A stretch of 64,000 bases of DNA from NCBI RefSeq assembly GCF_007827975.1, contig NZ_VITT01000008.1; one strand, written 5' to 3'. This document shows positions 36,649-44,917 of this stretch, piece after piece; within the stretch, counting starts at the first letter, position 1; every line of letters starts with the position of its first letter. A model generated the notes under the pieces. The model did no database searches. It worked only from the letters and a program-made list of their open reading frames with translations, and had not been told where the DNA came from. A program made the position numbers and the translations under genes. This DNA is from Nitrospirillum viridazoti (lineage in GTDB: Bacteria; Pseudomonadota; Alphaproteobacteria; Azospirillales; Azospirillaceae).

Positions 36649-37382
36649 GCATCCCCATGTTGTCTCCCCAGTCAGCCTCCCAGCCGCCGGCCCCGCCGCC
36701 GCCGCCCGTCTCCACCGCCACCCGCCTGCTGTGGACGCCGTGGACGGCGGCCAAGCGCGCGGTGCTGCGCCGCCGCCTGGGCCGGGCGGTGTTCGAGAAG
36801 ATCCGGGGCCGGTCCTTCGTCGTCTGGCCGGGGGTGTTCAACCCCGTGGTCTTCCGCACCGGCCGCTTCCTGGCGGAATTCATCGCCACCAGCCCTCTGC
36901 TGGAACCGGCCGAGGGCGCGACGGCGCTGGACATGGGCACCGGCTGCGGCGTGCTGGGCATCTTCGCGGCATCGCGCGGTTATCAGGTGACGGCGGTCGA
37001 CGTGGTGCCCGAGGCGGTGTCCTGCGCCCGGGCCAACGCCATCCTGAACCGGGTGGCGGTGGAACTGCACCAGGGCGACCTGTTCGCCCCCGTGGCCGGC
37101 CGCACCTTCGATGTGGTGCTGTTCTCGCTGCCGAAGTTCCGGGGCACGCCCACCACCACCTTCGAGCAGTCCTGGCGCAGCCCAGACGTCATCGACCGCC
37201 TGGCCGCCGAGCTGCCCGCTATGCTGAAGCCCGGCGGCCGGGCCTATTTCGTCCTGACCAGCCACGGCGACTGCGCCGGCATGCTGAACGGCCTGGCCCA
37301 GGCCGGCCTGGCCGTGGAGCGGGTGCTGTGGCAGCACTTTGGGGTGGAAACGTTGGCGATCTATTCCGCGACGCTGGCTTAG
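36645..37382 (+). CDS. HemK/PrmC-like class I methyltransferase
   Basis: A 245-residue methyltransferase. After a Pro-rich N terminus, LDMGTGCGVLGIFAASRG (about 93-110) is motif I, TAVDVVPEAV the acidic loop, and VVLFSLPKF the position where N6-methylating HemK/PrmC enzymes have NPPY. Loss of NPPY suggests that it is not a protein-glutamine methyltransferase but uses another acceptor. Last gene of the radical SAM operon (ATGA overlap with the SPASM gene). Confidence 0.83.
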   Translation: MSIPMLSPQSASQPPAPPPPPVSTATRLLWTPWTAAKRAVLRRRLGRAVFEKIRGRSFVVWPGVFNPVVFRTGRFLAEFIATSPLLEPAEGATALDMGTGCGVLGIFAASRGYQVTAVDVVPEAVSCARANAILNRVAVELHQGDLFAPVAGRTFDVVLFSLPKFRGTPTTTFEQSWRSPDVIDRLAAELPAMLKPGGRAYFVLTSHGDCAGMLNGLAQAGLAVERVLWQHFGVETLAIYSATLA

Positions 37383-37455
37383 ATTTTGGATGCGGCTGGA
37401 TTGCCGTCGGCCAAAGGAGTAGGATTAAATCGTATTCCGGCCGAGGAGCCAGTCC

Positions 37456-37728
37456 ATGCGAACCACCCAGCAACTGAGCATCACCTTGCCTAAGGAAATG
37501 GCGGAGGCGGTGAAAGCCAAGGTGCAGAGTGGCGAATACGCCAGTGAAAGCGAAGTTATCCGGGATGGCCTGCGGGCACTGATGGCGCGGGACCGGGCCG
37601 TGGAAAGCTGGCTGCACAGCGAGGTCGGCCCCGCCTATGATGCGCTAAAGGCTGATCCGTCCCGAGCCGTCACCATTGATCAGGTTCGTGCCCGCCTGGC
37701 GGCTGAACATGCGAAAAGGACACGATGA
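37456..37728 (+). CDS. parD: ParD-like ribbon-helix-helix antitoxin
   Basis: A 90-residue protein with an N-terminal ribbon-helix-helix (TTQQLSITLPKEMAEAVKAK then SGEYASESEVIRDGLRAL) and a charged C-terminal tail that would wrap the toxin. It binds ParE and represses its own promoter. GAGGAG precedes the ATG. The stop overlaps the parE ATG (ATGA). Confidence 0.9.
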   Translation: MRTTQQLSITLPKEMAEAVKAKVQSGEYASESEVIRDGLRALMARDRAVESWLHSEVGPAYDALKADPSRAVTIDQVRARLAAEHAKRTR

Positions 37729-38054
37729 CCTATCGCGTCATCTTCAGCCCTCAGGCCCTGGAACAACTTGCTAAGCTGTATCACTACATCGCTGAGGCAG
37801 CCTCACCGGGCATTGCTGCCCACTACACCGAGGCGATAGTCGGTTACTGTGAGCAACTCTGTGCCCATCCTTATCGCGGCACGATGCGTGATGATGTGCG
37901 GCCGGGATTGCGCATCACCAATTACAGGAAGCGCACGGTAGTCGCCTTCGACATAGACGGGGATGTGGTTTCCATTATCGGCATCTTTTATGGCGGCCAG
38001 AACTACGAGGCCATTCTGCGGGACGAATCTGACGATAGCCGGTCAAGCAACTGA
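37725..38054 (+). CDS. parE: ParE-like toxin (RelE/ParE superfamily)
   Basis: A 109-residue RelE/ParE-fold toxin: YRVIFSPQALEQLAKLYHYI at the N terminus and RKRTVVAFDIDGDVVSIIGI near the end. ParE toxins act on DNA gyrase. It is coupled to parD by ATGA overlap. The pair sits between the exopolysaccharide locus and housekeeping genes, a common place for such modules. Its last 12 bases overlap the convergent amidohydrolase gene. Confidence 0.88.
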   Translation: MTYRVIFSPQALEQLAKLYHYIAEAASPGIAAHYTEAIVGYCEQLCAHPYRGTMRDDVRPGLRITNYRKRTVVAFDIDGDVVSIIGIFYGGQNYEAILRDESDDSRSSN

Positions 38055-39098
38055 CGCTTCACCACAGCCAAACCGCGACAGCAGCGCCGCCGTGTCCAAC
38101 TGAGGCCTGAGTGCCGCCAGCATTTCCGCGACGTTCAGGCGCACATGCTTGGCCTGGCCACCCACCGTCAGGCGGCCATAGCCCGGGGGGGCGCCCAGGG
38201 TGTCGTCCACCAATACCGGCTGCCCGGCGCGGACCACCAGCAGGATGTCGGCGGGTGTGAGGGCGAAGAAGGCATCCCATGGGTCATCGGCGGTGCGCCG
38301 GGCGATGACCAGGTCATCGGGGGCAGGGTGTCGCCAGAAGCGGGTGGCGCGGAAGGTCAGGCTGGCGAACAGCTCCGCATCCGCCACGCGGCCCCGGGCC
38401 AGGCGCAAATGATCCCATAGGGTGCCGGGGGCGGAGATGGTGGCGTCGGTGCCGAACAGCAGCTGCGTGTGGCGCAGGGCCGCCGCCGCGTCCGCCGTGC
38501 GGCCGAACAGGAACAGGTTGCTGGCGGGGCACCACACCAGGGCGGCCAGGCGTTGGAAATCCTCCCCCTCCAGGCTTACGCCGTGCACGCCGGCGACGGC
38601 GCGGCGGAACAGGTTTTCCTTCAGGAAGGCCAGGGCGCGGCGGCGGCTGTCGGCCGTCACGCCTTCGGCCAGATGCAGCACCGCCGGACCCAGCCCAGCC
38701 ATCCAGCGCCAGGGGCTGGCCAGTTCCGGCGAATGCAGGTCCTGAAAGGGTGCCAACACGCGGATGGGGCCCTCGACCGCGTCGCCGCCATGGTCGGCCA
38801 CCGCCGTCACGCCCCACAGCAGGTTTTTCAGCAGGCCGACCTGGACCCGCAGGGGGGCGGGGATGGCTTCGATGCGGGTGACCAGCGCGCGGTCGGCCTG
38901 CACATCCTGGCTCCACCCCAGGAAGTCGTCATAGGGTGGGTTGCCGGTAGGTGGATAGCAATTGAAGGCGAGGTGGTCGTGGGAATTGACCAACCCGGGA
39001 AAGGCGATGCAGTCACCCAGCCGCCGGCCGTAGGTCGCCGCCAGATCCGCCAGGCTGGCCGGGCGCGCGGTGGGGCCCATCCAATGCGGCGGCATCAC
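38043..39098 (-). CDS. amidohydrolase family protein
   Basis: A 351-residue metal-dependent hydrolase of the ATZ/TRZ-like amidohydrolase group. Metal-binding pieces seen: LVNSHDHLAFN (His-x-His, about residue 40), HLAEGV (about 144), GVHGVSLEG (about 170), WCPASNLFLFG and FGTDATISA (metal Asp, about 220). The N-terminal beta-sandwich is short. Substrate unknown. Its start overlaps the stop of the DUF218 gene (ATGA), so they form a unit. Confidence 0.82.
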   Translation of the reverse strand: MMPPHWMGPTARPASLADLAATYGRRLGDCIAFPGLVNSHDHLAFNCYPPTGNPPYDDFLGWSQDVQADRALVTRIEAIPAPLRVQVGLLKNLLWGVTAVADHGGDAVEGPIRVLAPFQDLHSPELASPWRWMAGLGPAVLHLAEGVTADSRRRALAFLKENLFRRAVAGVHGVSLEGEDFQRLAALVWCPASNLFLFGRTADAAAALRHTQLLFGTDATISAPGTLWDHLRLARGRVADAELFASLTFRATRFWRHPAPDDLVIARRTADDPWDAFFALTPADILLVVRAGQPVLVDDTLGAPPGYGRLTVGGQAKHVRLNVAEMLAALRPQLDTAALLSRFGCGEASVA

Positions 39099-39880
39099 GG
39101 TGTCTCCGACCCGGCATGGGACAGGCGATAGGCCAGCAGGCCCAGCGCCTCATGCGCCGCCAAATCCAGGTGCGCCAGATTGGCGGCCAGGGACAGATGC
39201 GTCTCCGCTCCCCAAGGCCTGGTCAGATAGTCCGACGGCCAGGGGATCACCCGCCAGCCCACGCGGGATGCCGACAGCATGGCGCGCGGCATGTGATAGG
39301 CCGACGCCACCAGCAGCCAGGTCTGGCTCGGCGCCGGTTGCACCATGTCCTTGGCCAGCACCAGATTTTCCAGGGTGGTGCGCGACCGCGCCTCATAGCT
39401 CACCCGCGTGTCGCCCAGGCCCAGGTCGGCCAGCACGTGACGCGCCACCTCGGCCTCCGGCATACCGGCCGTGCCCAGCTCACCCGATCCGCCGCTGAAG
39501 ACCACGCGAGCCTCTGGATGACGGCGGGCCAGTGCGGCGGCGGCCAGCAGGGTGCCGCCGTCCGGACCCACGCCCGGCACCCCCCGGTCGCGCAGCACCT
39601 CACCATTCAGGCCTTCGCCCAGCACCAGGATGCCGTCGATGGTCGGGGGCTCCATCGGCCGTGGATAGCGCCCTTCGATGGGCCGGAGGGCCCAATTGCC
39701 CAGGGGCAAGGTCAGCAACACCAGTAGCGTCAGGGCGCAGGCCGTAGCCGGCACCACGGCCGCCCCATGGCGCCGGGCCGCCAGCACGGCGGCGGCGAGG
39801 GCGGTCCATACCAGCACGTGGCTGGGCGCCACCAGGTACCAGCCGATCTTGGAGACGGTGAAGAATTCCAGCGGCGTCAT
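39095..39880 (-). CDS. YdcF/ElyC-like DUF218 membrane protein
   Basis: A 261-residue protein with two N-terminal hydrophobic helices (about 13-35, 42-62) and a DUF218 domain: ILVLGEGLNGEVL, VVFSGGSGELG and EARSRTTLENLVLAKDM, with AYHMPRAMLSASRVG near the C terminus. ElyC/SanA-type proteins affect envelope integrity and undecaprenyl-phosphate or peptidoglycan metabolism. Coupled to the amidohydrolase downstream. Confidence 0.85.
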   Translation of the reverse strand: MTPLEFFTVSKIGWYLVAPSHVLVWTALAAAVLAARRHGAAVVPATACALTLLVLLTLPLGNWALRPIEGRYPRPMEPPTIDGILVLGEGLNGEVLRDRGVPGVGPDGGTLLAAAALARRHPEARVVFSGGSGELGTAGMPEAEVARHVLADLGLGDTRVSYEARSRTTLENLVLAKDMVQPAPSQTWLLVASAYHMPRAMLSASRVGWRVIPWPSDYLTRPWGAETHLSLAANLAHLDLAAHEALGLLAYRLSHAGSETP

Positions 39881-39960
39881 CCTGGCGCACCGCCCATCAA
39901 GTATTTGAATTTACACCGTATAGTCCTACGCTTCCGCCTCAAGTTGAAGGGGTGCCGGCC

Positions 39961-40623
39961 ATGACGATGACGGATGTGATGAAGACGCCGATGCGCTTGC
40001 TGCGCGGCCTGGGGCCGTGGCGCCGCTCGCCCCGGCGCTTCCAGCCCTTCAGCTACACGGCCCCCGACCGCTATCCCTGGCTGTTCACCTTCGTGCGCGA
40101 TCGGCTGGGCGATGGACCGGACCGCCGCCTGCTGTCCTTCGGCTGTTCGGTGGGGCAGGAGGTAGCCAGCCTGCGCCGGCTGTTCCCGCAGGCACGGCTG
40201 AAGGGCATCGACATCGATCCCCGCAACATCGCCGAGGCCCGCGCCCTGCGGCTGCCAGGCGTGGACTTCGCCGTAGGCGACAGCACGGCCGGGGAGGATG
40301 AGGGCGCCTATGACGCCATCTTCTGCCTGGCGGTGCTGTGCAACGGCCGGCTGACCGTCAACGGGGCCGAACGCTGCGACCCCGTGCTGCACTTCGCGAC
40401 CTTCCAGGCCATGGTGGCGGACTTCGCCCGTTGCCTGAAGCCGGGCGGCCTGCTGTGCCTGGTCACCACCAACTTCCGCTTCCACGATACCGACGTGGCC
40501 GCCGGCTTCGACGTGGCCCTGAGCATCACCCCCGACCAACTGGCGCCCGACGTCATATTCGGGCCGGACAACCGCCTGATGCCGGGGGAGCGCTACACCG
40601 ACGTCGTCTTCGTCAGGCGTTGA
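39961..40623 (+). CDS. class I SAM-dependent methyltransferase
   Basis: A 220-residue protein with motif I LSFGCSVGQEVASLRRLF (about 56-73), acidic loop KGIDIDPRNIAEAR and FCLAVLCNG after motif II. ATG 39961 has GAAGGGG eight bases upstream; GTG 39952 is possible. The acceptor is unknown. It is monocistronic, ending just before the convergent MtrB-like gene. Confidence 0.82.
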   Translation: MTMTDVMKTPMRLLRGLGPWRRSPRRFQPFSYTAPDRYPWLFTFVRDRLGDGPDRRLLSFGCSVGQEVASLRRLFPQARLKGIDIDPRNIAEARALRLPGVDFAVGDSTAGEDEGAYDAIFCLAVLCNGRLTVNGAERCDPVLHFATFQAMVADFARCLKPGGLLCLVTTNFRFHDTDVAAGFDVALSITPDQLAPDVIFGPDNRLMPGERYTDVVFVRR

Positions 40624-40624
40624 G

Positions 40625-43147
40625 CTAGAAGACATACTGGACCAGCAGGCCGATGGTCTGGACCGTGTAGTTCTCGGGAATGACGCCCAGGTAGGTGTTG
40701 TTGTTGATGGCGCCGGCCGTCAGGCCCGTGTAGTGGAAATCCACCACCCGCTCATAATTGAAGCGATAATACAGGCGGTAGGACAGTTCCTCCGACATCT
40801 GCCAGCGCACATCGGTTTGCAGGGCGTGGCTGTCATAGGTGATGTCGGGGAAGCTGCTGCCGGCCTGCGCCGGCGTCAGGCTATTGAAGAAGGCGCCGGT
40901 GCTGGCGAAGGCATAGTCTATGGCCGTGCTGGCGCGGGTGAAGGTGTAGTCCGCGTTCAGCGAGATGACGCCCCAGCTGTGGTGGGCGTTCAGGCCCACC
41001 GTGTAATTGTCCGACCCCACCGTTTCCGTCCAGCCGTTGGCCAGTGGATAGCCCAGGCCGCCGGCGCTGCCGCTGGTGCCGCTGCCGGTGGCGTTGATGT
41101 TGGCCACGCCCCGGTCCTGGTTCTGATAGGTGAAATAGCCCGTCAGCGTGGTCGCCGCCGACAGCTGGTAGGTATAGGCGGTGGTCACGTCGAAGGCGTG
41201 GGTGGACCGCAGGCCGTAGGCGGCATCGTATTCGTCCAGCTTGACGCTGCCGGTGAGCTGCAGGTCACTGCGCGGGGACAGGATGTAGTTGGCCTGGCCG
41301 CGCAGCACATGCTCCGTCCGGTTGGCCACGTCGAACTTGCGCAGGTCGGCCAGGGCGAAGGCGGGGTCGCCCGAGGGTGTCGCGGGGATATAGCCGGGCA
41401 ATGCTGAGGAATAATAGGGCGTGTAGGGGTTGGACTGGTACTCGCTGCCGATGCGGCGCGCGAATTCGTACGACAGGCGGGCGGTGCCCCACTCATAACC
41501 CGCGGTGCTGACCTGCAGCCGGGCGATGTTGTCGTGGGCGTCCGCGATCTCGCGCACCGTATGGTCGATGGTGTCGTTCTCGTAACTGAGGTCCAGCTTC
41601 CAATGGGTGTCCAGGCGGTAGGCTGCCTTGACCGTCGCCTGCAACTCGTTGTTGGCGAAGGGCATGTTGCGGATCTGGACCAGGCTGCCAGGGGTGTCGG
41701 CCCGGTAGATGCCGCTCAGGGACGGGATGAAGGGCGCCAGCCCGCCGTCGATGGCGATGTAGCCGTACTGCCCGGTTTGCGGGTTGTAGGCGACGTAGTT
41801 GGTGCGGTTGGCCTCATCCCGGTCGCGCACCTCCACCGTCAGGCCCAGGTCTGGGCTGACGGTGTAATGGTACTGCGCCACCGCGTTCAGGATGTTGATG
41901 GCGGCGTTGGCCGTGGGCTGGCTCTGCGCCGAGGCACTGTTCCATTGGCTCAGGTTGATGGTGTTGGCACCGCTGGTGATCAGGCCGGCGCCCGTGCTGG
42001 GCGCCTGCAGCTCATCATCCTGGCGCATCAGGCTGTAGGACAGGCTGGCGGTGAAGCGGGAGGCGGGCGACAGCTGCACCGCCAAATCGCCCTTCACCGT
42101 GTGATAGTCGTTGTTGGGCGCCAGGCTCAGCCGGCCGGTCTGCGGGATATAGGCGCCGGGCGTGGTGTTCGACGTCAGCCCCGGGTTCTGCCAGGTAAGG
42201 TCCAGGATGTCGTTGCGGAAGAAGGACCCGGCATAGGCCAGGTTGGCCTGGAAGTTCGGTTCCTTGTAGCGCACGCCGCCGGTGACATCGACGGTCTGGT
42301 AATGGATGGGCTGGATCAGCTGGGTGGCGCCGTTCTGGAACGGATAGCCGAAGGTGGCGCTGATGGGCTGGGTGCCGTTGCGCTGTTCGTCCGAAATCTT
42401 CAGGAACAGCTCGGTATGCTCATCCGCCGTATAGGTCAGGGAACTGCCGGCCTTTTCCCGCAGGATGCGCAGCGTGCTGGGCCCCACCGCCGCCGCCACG
42501 GCGTTGACTTGCGCCGGAGTGGAGGCGCCGGGCGTCAGGCCGCCGCGCAGGGTGAGGTTGCCGGTGCCCGCCCCGTCCCACAGCGACTTGGCGTTGGTGG
42601 AGAAGGTGTGCGGGATGCTGTCGAAATAGGCCTGCAGGTCGAACACGCCATAACGGCCGACGTCCACCTGGTAATACTGGTCGGTGCGCCCCAGGTTCTG
42701 GCCGTAGGCGGAGGCGTGCAAGGCGGTCTTGCGGTTCTCTGCCGAGAAGCCCAGGCCGGTGACGGTGAAGCCGTTCTTCCAGTCGCCGTATTCGTTCAGC
42801 GCCGCCGAACGGCTGTCCTGGCCGAAGGTGCCCATGATGCCGGCCTCGAACCAGCCCTGGGTCCACCAGTCGGGATCGCTCTTGCTTTGCGTCATGTCCG
42901 CCGTGCGGAAAGGCACGGGGTACATCAGCCCCGTGGGCGTGCGCGTCACGTCGTCGATGATGGACAGGCCGTCGTTGTCCCGTGCCCGGTTCATCACCTG
43001 GGCCGTGGGGTTCAGCACGTTGCCCGGGCCGCCATAGCCGGTGGTGCCGCTGTCGGCCTGGGCCGCCGTCGCCGCCGCCAAGGGGGCCGCCAAGGGGGCG
43101 GTTGCCGCAAGCAGCCAGCGGGTGGAGGTTTTCAGACCAGGTCTCAT
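40625..43147 (-). CDS. mtrB: MtrB/PioB-family outer-membrane beta-barrel
   Basis: An 840-residue protein with a signal peptide (ending AAQA) and many aromatic-rich amphipathic strands ending in VQYVF, as in MtrB/PioB barrels. MtrB encloses the decaheme MtrA and lets electrons cross the outer membrane. The start overlaps the stop of the upstream decaheme gene (ATGA), which fits a stoichiometric pair. The frame is open up to 43663 but that part is antisense to the cytochrome gene. The CxxC pair seen in some MtrB N termini is not visible here. Confidence 0.87.
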   Translation of the reverse strand: MRPGLKTSTRWLLAATAPLAAPLAAATAAQADSGTTGYGGPGNVLNPTAQVMNRARDNDGLSIIDDVTRTPTGLMYPVPFRTADMTQSKSDPDWWTQGWFEAGIMGTFGQDSRSAALNEYGDWKNGFTVTGLGFSAENRKTALHASAYGQNLGRTDQYYQVDVGRYGVFDLQAYFDSIPHTFSTNAKSLWDGAGTGNLTLRGGLTPGASTPAQVNAVAAAVGPSTLRILREKAGSSLTYTADEHTELFLKISDEQRNGTQPISATFGYPFQNGATQLIQPIHYQTVDVTGGVRYKEPNFQANLAYAGSFFRNDILDLTWQNPGLTSNTTPGAYIPQTGRLSLAPNNDYHTVKGDLAVQLSPASRFTASLSYSLMRQDDELQAPSTGAGLITSGANTINLSQWNSASAQSQPTANAAINILNAVAQYHYTVSPDLGLTVEVRDRDEANRTNYVAYNPQTGQYGYIAIDGGLAPFIPSLSGIYRADTPGSLVQIRNMPFANNELQATVKAAYRLDTHWKLDLSYENDTIDHTVREIADAHDNIARLQVSTAGYEWGTARLSYEFARRIGSEYQSNPYTPYYSSALPGYIPATPSGDPAFALADLRKFDVANRTEHVLRGQANYILSPRSDLQLTGSVKLDEYDAAYGLRSTHAFDVTTAYTYQLSAATTLTGYFTYQNQDRGVANINATGSGTSGSAGGLGYPLANGWTETVGSDNYTVGLNAHHSWGVISLNADYTFTRASTAIDYAFASTGAFFNSLTPAQAGSSFPDITYDSHALQTDVRWQMSEELSYRLYYRFNYERVVDFHYTGLTAGAINNNTYLGVIPENYTVQTIGLLVQYVF

Positions 43148-44376
43148 CGTTCGAACCGTGCGCCGGAGGGACTGTTGGACCCGTGGATGTTCACGTGGCA
43201 GGTCTGGCAGCTGGTGGCGATCAGGCGCGGGTCGGGCATGGGCCCGCGTGCCATGTTGCCGGCCGTCAGCAAGCCTCCCGGGTGGCCGACCTGCGAGTGG
43301 CACTGCTGGCACAGCACCGGGCGCGGCGCGTTCAGCAGGTTCTCGAAGTTGGACCCGTGCGGCGAATGGCAGTTCAGGCAGCTTTCCCGCACCGGCGCAT
43401 GCTCGAACAGGAAGGGGCCGCGCTTGTCGGCATGGCAGGTGAAGCAGACCTCGTTCACGCTGTCGGCCTTCAGCAGGGGCGCCGTGGTCGAGCCGTGCGG
43501 ATTGTGGCAGTCGGTGCAGCTGAGCTTGCCCTCCAGCAGGGGCATGTGCGACCGGCGGGCGAACTCCGCGTGCTGGGCCTTGTGGCACTGGAAGCAGGTC
43601 TCGTTGATGCTTTCCCGGGCGGTCAGGCCGCGCGCGCCGAAGGTGGTCATGGGGTTGTGGCAATCGGCACAGCCCAGCTGATTGCTGTCATGGATGCTGT
43701 CATGCCAGAAGATGCGCTGGCCGCCGGCGTGGCAGGTCAGGCACTGGCCGTTCTGTTCCGCCACCGGTGTTTTGCTTTTCTTGGAAAAGCTGATGATGGT
43801 CGTCAGGTCCGAGGGATCCTCGACATGGGCCGAGCCGGGACCATGGCAGGCCTCGCAATTCTGCGCCTGCAACTCCGTGCGGGGGTTCTGCTGGAACACC
43901 TTGGCATGGATGGTGTGGGCCCAGTTGGTCGCCTCCTGCTGGTGGCAGCTCTCGCACGTTTCGCGCCCGACATAGGTGCGCTGCGGCTTGGCCTTGGCGG
44001 GTTCCGGGTTGGGGACTTCGGCCTTGGGTGCGTCAGCCTTCGCAGTGTCAGCCCTGGGACTATCAGGGGCGTAGCTGGCCAGGCGGGTCCATTTGGATGT
44101 GGGCGGCTGGGCCGCTGGAGCAGGCGTGAACTGGGTGGCCTTCAGGCTAGGGTAGGGCGTGCCCGTTGCCATGCCCATGTGCGCGGCGCCCGCAGGCATG
44201 GCGACGATGTCGCTGTCGATGCGCTGCAGGGCGTCGGCATCGACATGGCCCGCATGGATGCGCGCCATCTCATCCCGCAGGGCCTCCTGGTCAGGCGGCA
44301 GCACAGGCGTTTCCGCCTGGGCCAGGCCCGCCAGGCCGCAGGCCAGCAACAGGGCCAGGACGATGGCGCGCCTCAT
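43144..44376 (-). CDS. mtrA: decaheme c-type cytochrome (MtrA/DmsE/PioA-like)
   Basis: A 410-residue exported protein (signal peptide ending LAQAE) with exactly ten CxxCH haem sites: CESCH, CEACH, CLTCH, CADCH, CFQCH, CTDCH, CFTCH, CLNCH, CQQCH and CQTCH. Before the first site is a 130-residue extension, partly Lys/Ala/Pro-rich, as in PioA. It should sit inside the MtrB barrel as a haem wire. Direction is not fixed by sequence: Fe(II) or electrode oxidation (Pio-like) and reduction (Mtr-like) are both possible. Overlaps both neighbours by ATGA. Confidence 0.92.
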   Translation of the reverse strand: MRRAIVLALLLACGLAGLAQAETPVLPPDQEALRDEMARIHAGHVDADALQRIDSDIVAMPAGAAHMGMATGTPYPSLKATQFTPAPAAQPPTSKWTRLASYAPDSPRADTAKADAPKAEVPNPEPAKAKPQRTYVGRETCESCHQQEATNWAHTIHAKVFQQNPRTELQAQNCEACHGPGSAHVEDPSDLTTIISFSKKSKTPVAEQNGQCLTCHAGGQRIFWHDSIHDSNQLGCADCHNPMTTFGARGLTARESINETCFQCHKAQHAEFARRSHMPLLEGKLSCTDCHNPHGSTTAPLLKADSVNEVCFTCHADKRGPFLFEHAPVRESCLNCHSPHGSNFENLLNAPRPVLCQQCHSQVGHPGGLLTAGNMARGPMPDPRLIATSCQTCHVNIHGSNSPSGARFER

Positions 44377-44792
44377 TGCGGCGCCAGGGATTTGAGGTAG
44401 GCGACCACGTCCCGGCGCTGCTGCTCATCCGCCAGGCTGAAGGGCATCTTGTTCGGGACGGAAGGGTCGCCGACGAAATCGCCCAGGTATTTGTGCGGGT
44501 TGGCCAGGTAGGCGACGATATTGTCCTCGCTCCACACCAGGCCCTTGGCCGCCGCCTGCTGCACGGCGGGGGAATAGCTGTAGCCGCTGATGCTGCCGGC
44601 CGGGCGGCCGACCACGCCGAACAGGCTGGGACCCACCTTGTTCACGCCCTGCTCCGCCGAATGGCAGGCGGCGCATTTCTTGAAGATGGTGGCGCCGTTG
44701 GCGGCATCGCCCGCGGCGTGGGCCGTGCCGGCACCCCCCACGGCCAAGGCCACCACCAGCGCGGCGGAAAACAGGTTTTGCTTCGGCGTCAT
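44373..44792 (-). CDS. class I monohaem cytochrome c
   Basis: A 139-residue periplasmic cytochrome: signal peptide ending AHAAG, haem site KKCAACHSAE (about 39-48), distal Met in NKMPFSL near residue 115, and C-terminal helix VVAYLKSL. The size and GPSLFGVVGRPAG loop fit cytochrome c2/c550. As first gene of the MtrAB operon it probably shuttles electrons between the outer-membrane conduit and inner-membrane enzymes, the place held by a high-potential iron-sulfur protein (PioC) in the Pio system. Preceded by promoter copy 7. Confidence 0.9.
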   Translation of the reverse strand: MTPKQNLFSAALVVALAVGGAGTAHAAGDAANGATIFKKCAACHSAEQGVNKVGPSLFGVVGRPAGSISGYSYSPAVQQAAAKGLVWSEDNIVAYLANPHKYLGDFVGDPSVPNKMPFSLADEQQRRDVVAYLKSLAPQ

Positions 44793-44822
44793 ATAGCGGC
44801 TCCCTCAGTCCCTGTCCCCTCA

Positions 44823-44870
44823 GACGGGTGGGACCGGCGGGATATTCCCCTGCCGCCTCGAAAAAGAGTG
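44823..44870 (-). promoter_or_regulatory. ECF-type promoter, copy 7, with upstream element
   Basis: Leftward: CACTCTTTTTCGAGG (starting at 44870), 21 bp later GGGAATATC (44849-44841), 14-bp spacer, CGTC (44826-44823), then TGAGGGG. The geometry equals copy 5. It lies about 30 bp before the cytochrome c/MtrAB operon. Confidence 0.7.
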
Positions 44871-44917
44871 ATTTGGGGAAAAGTGATTAGGAAAGGTTTG
44901 GGGCCGGTGGGTGGCTA

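Noticed and set aside
40625..43663. N-terminal extension of the MtrB-like protein to 1012 residues
   Set aside because: The extension is a shifted frame of the decaheme cytochrome gene; the signal peptide at ATG 43147 marks the real start.
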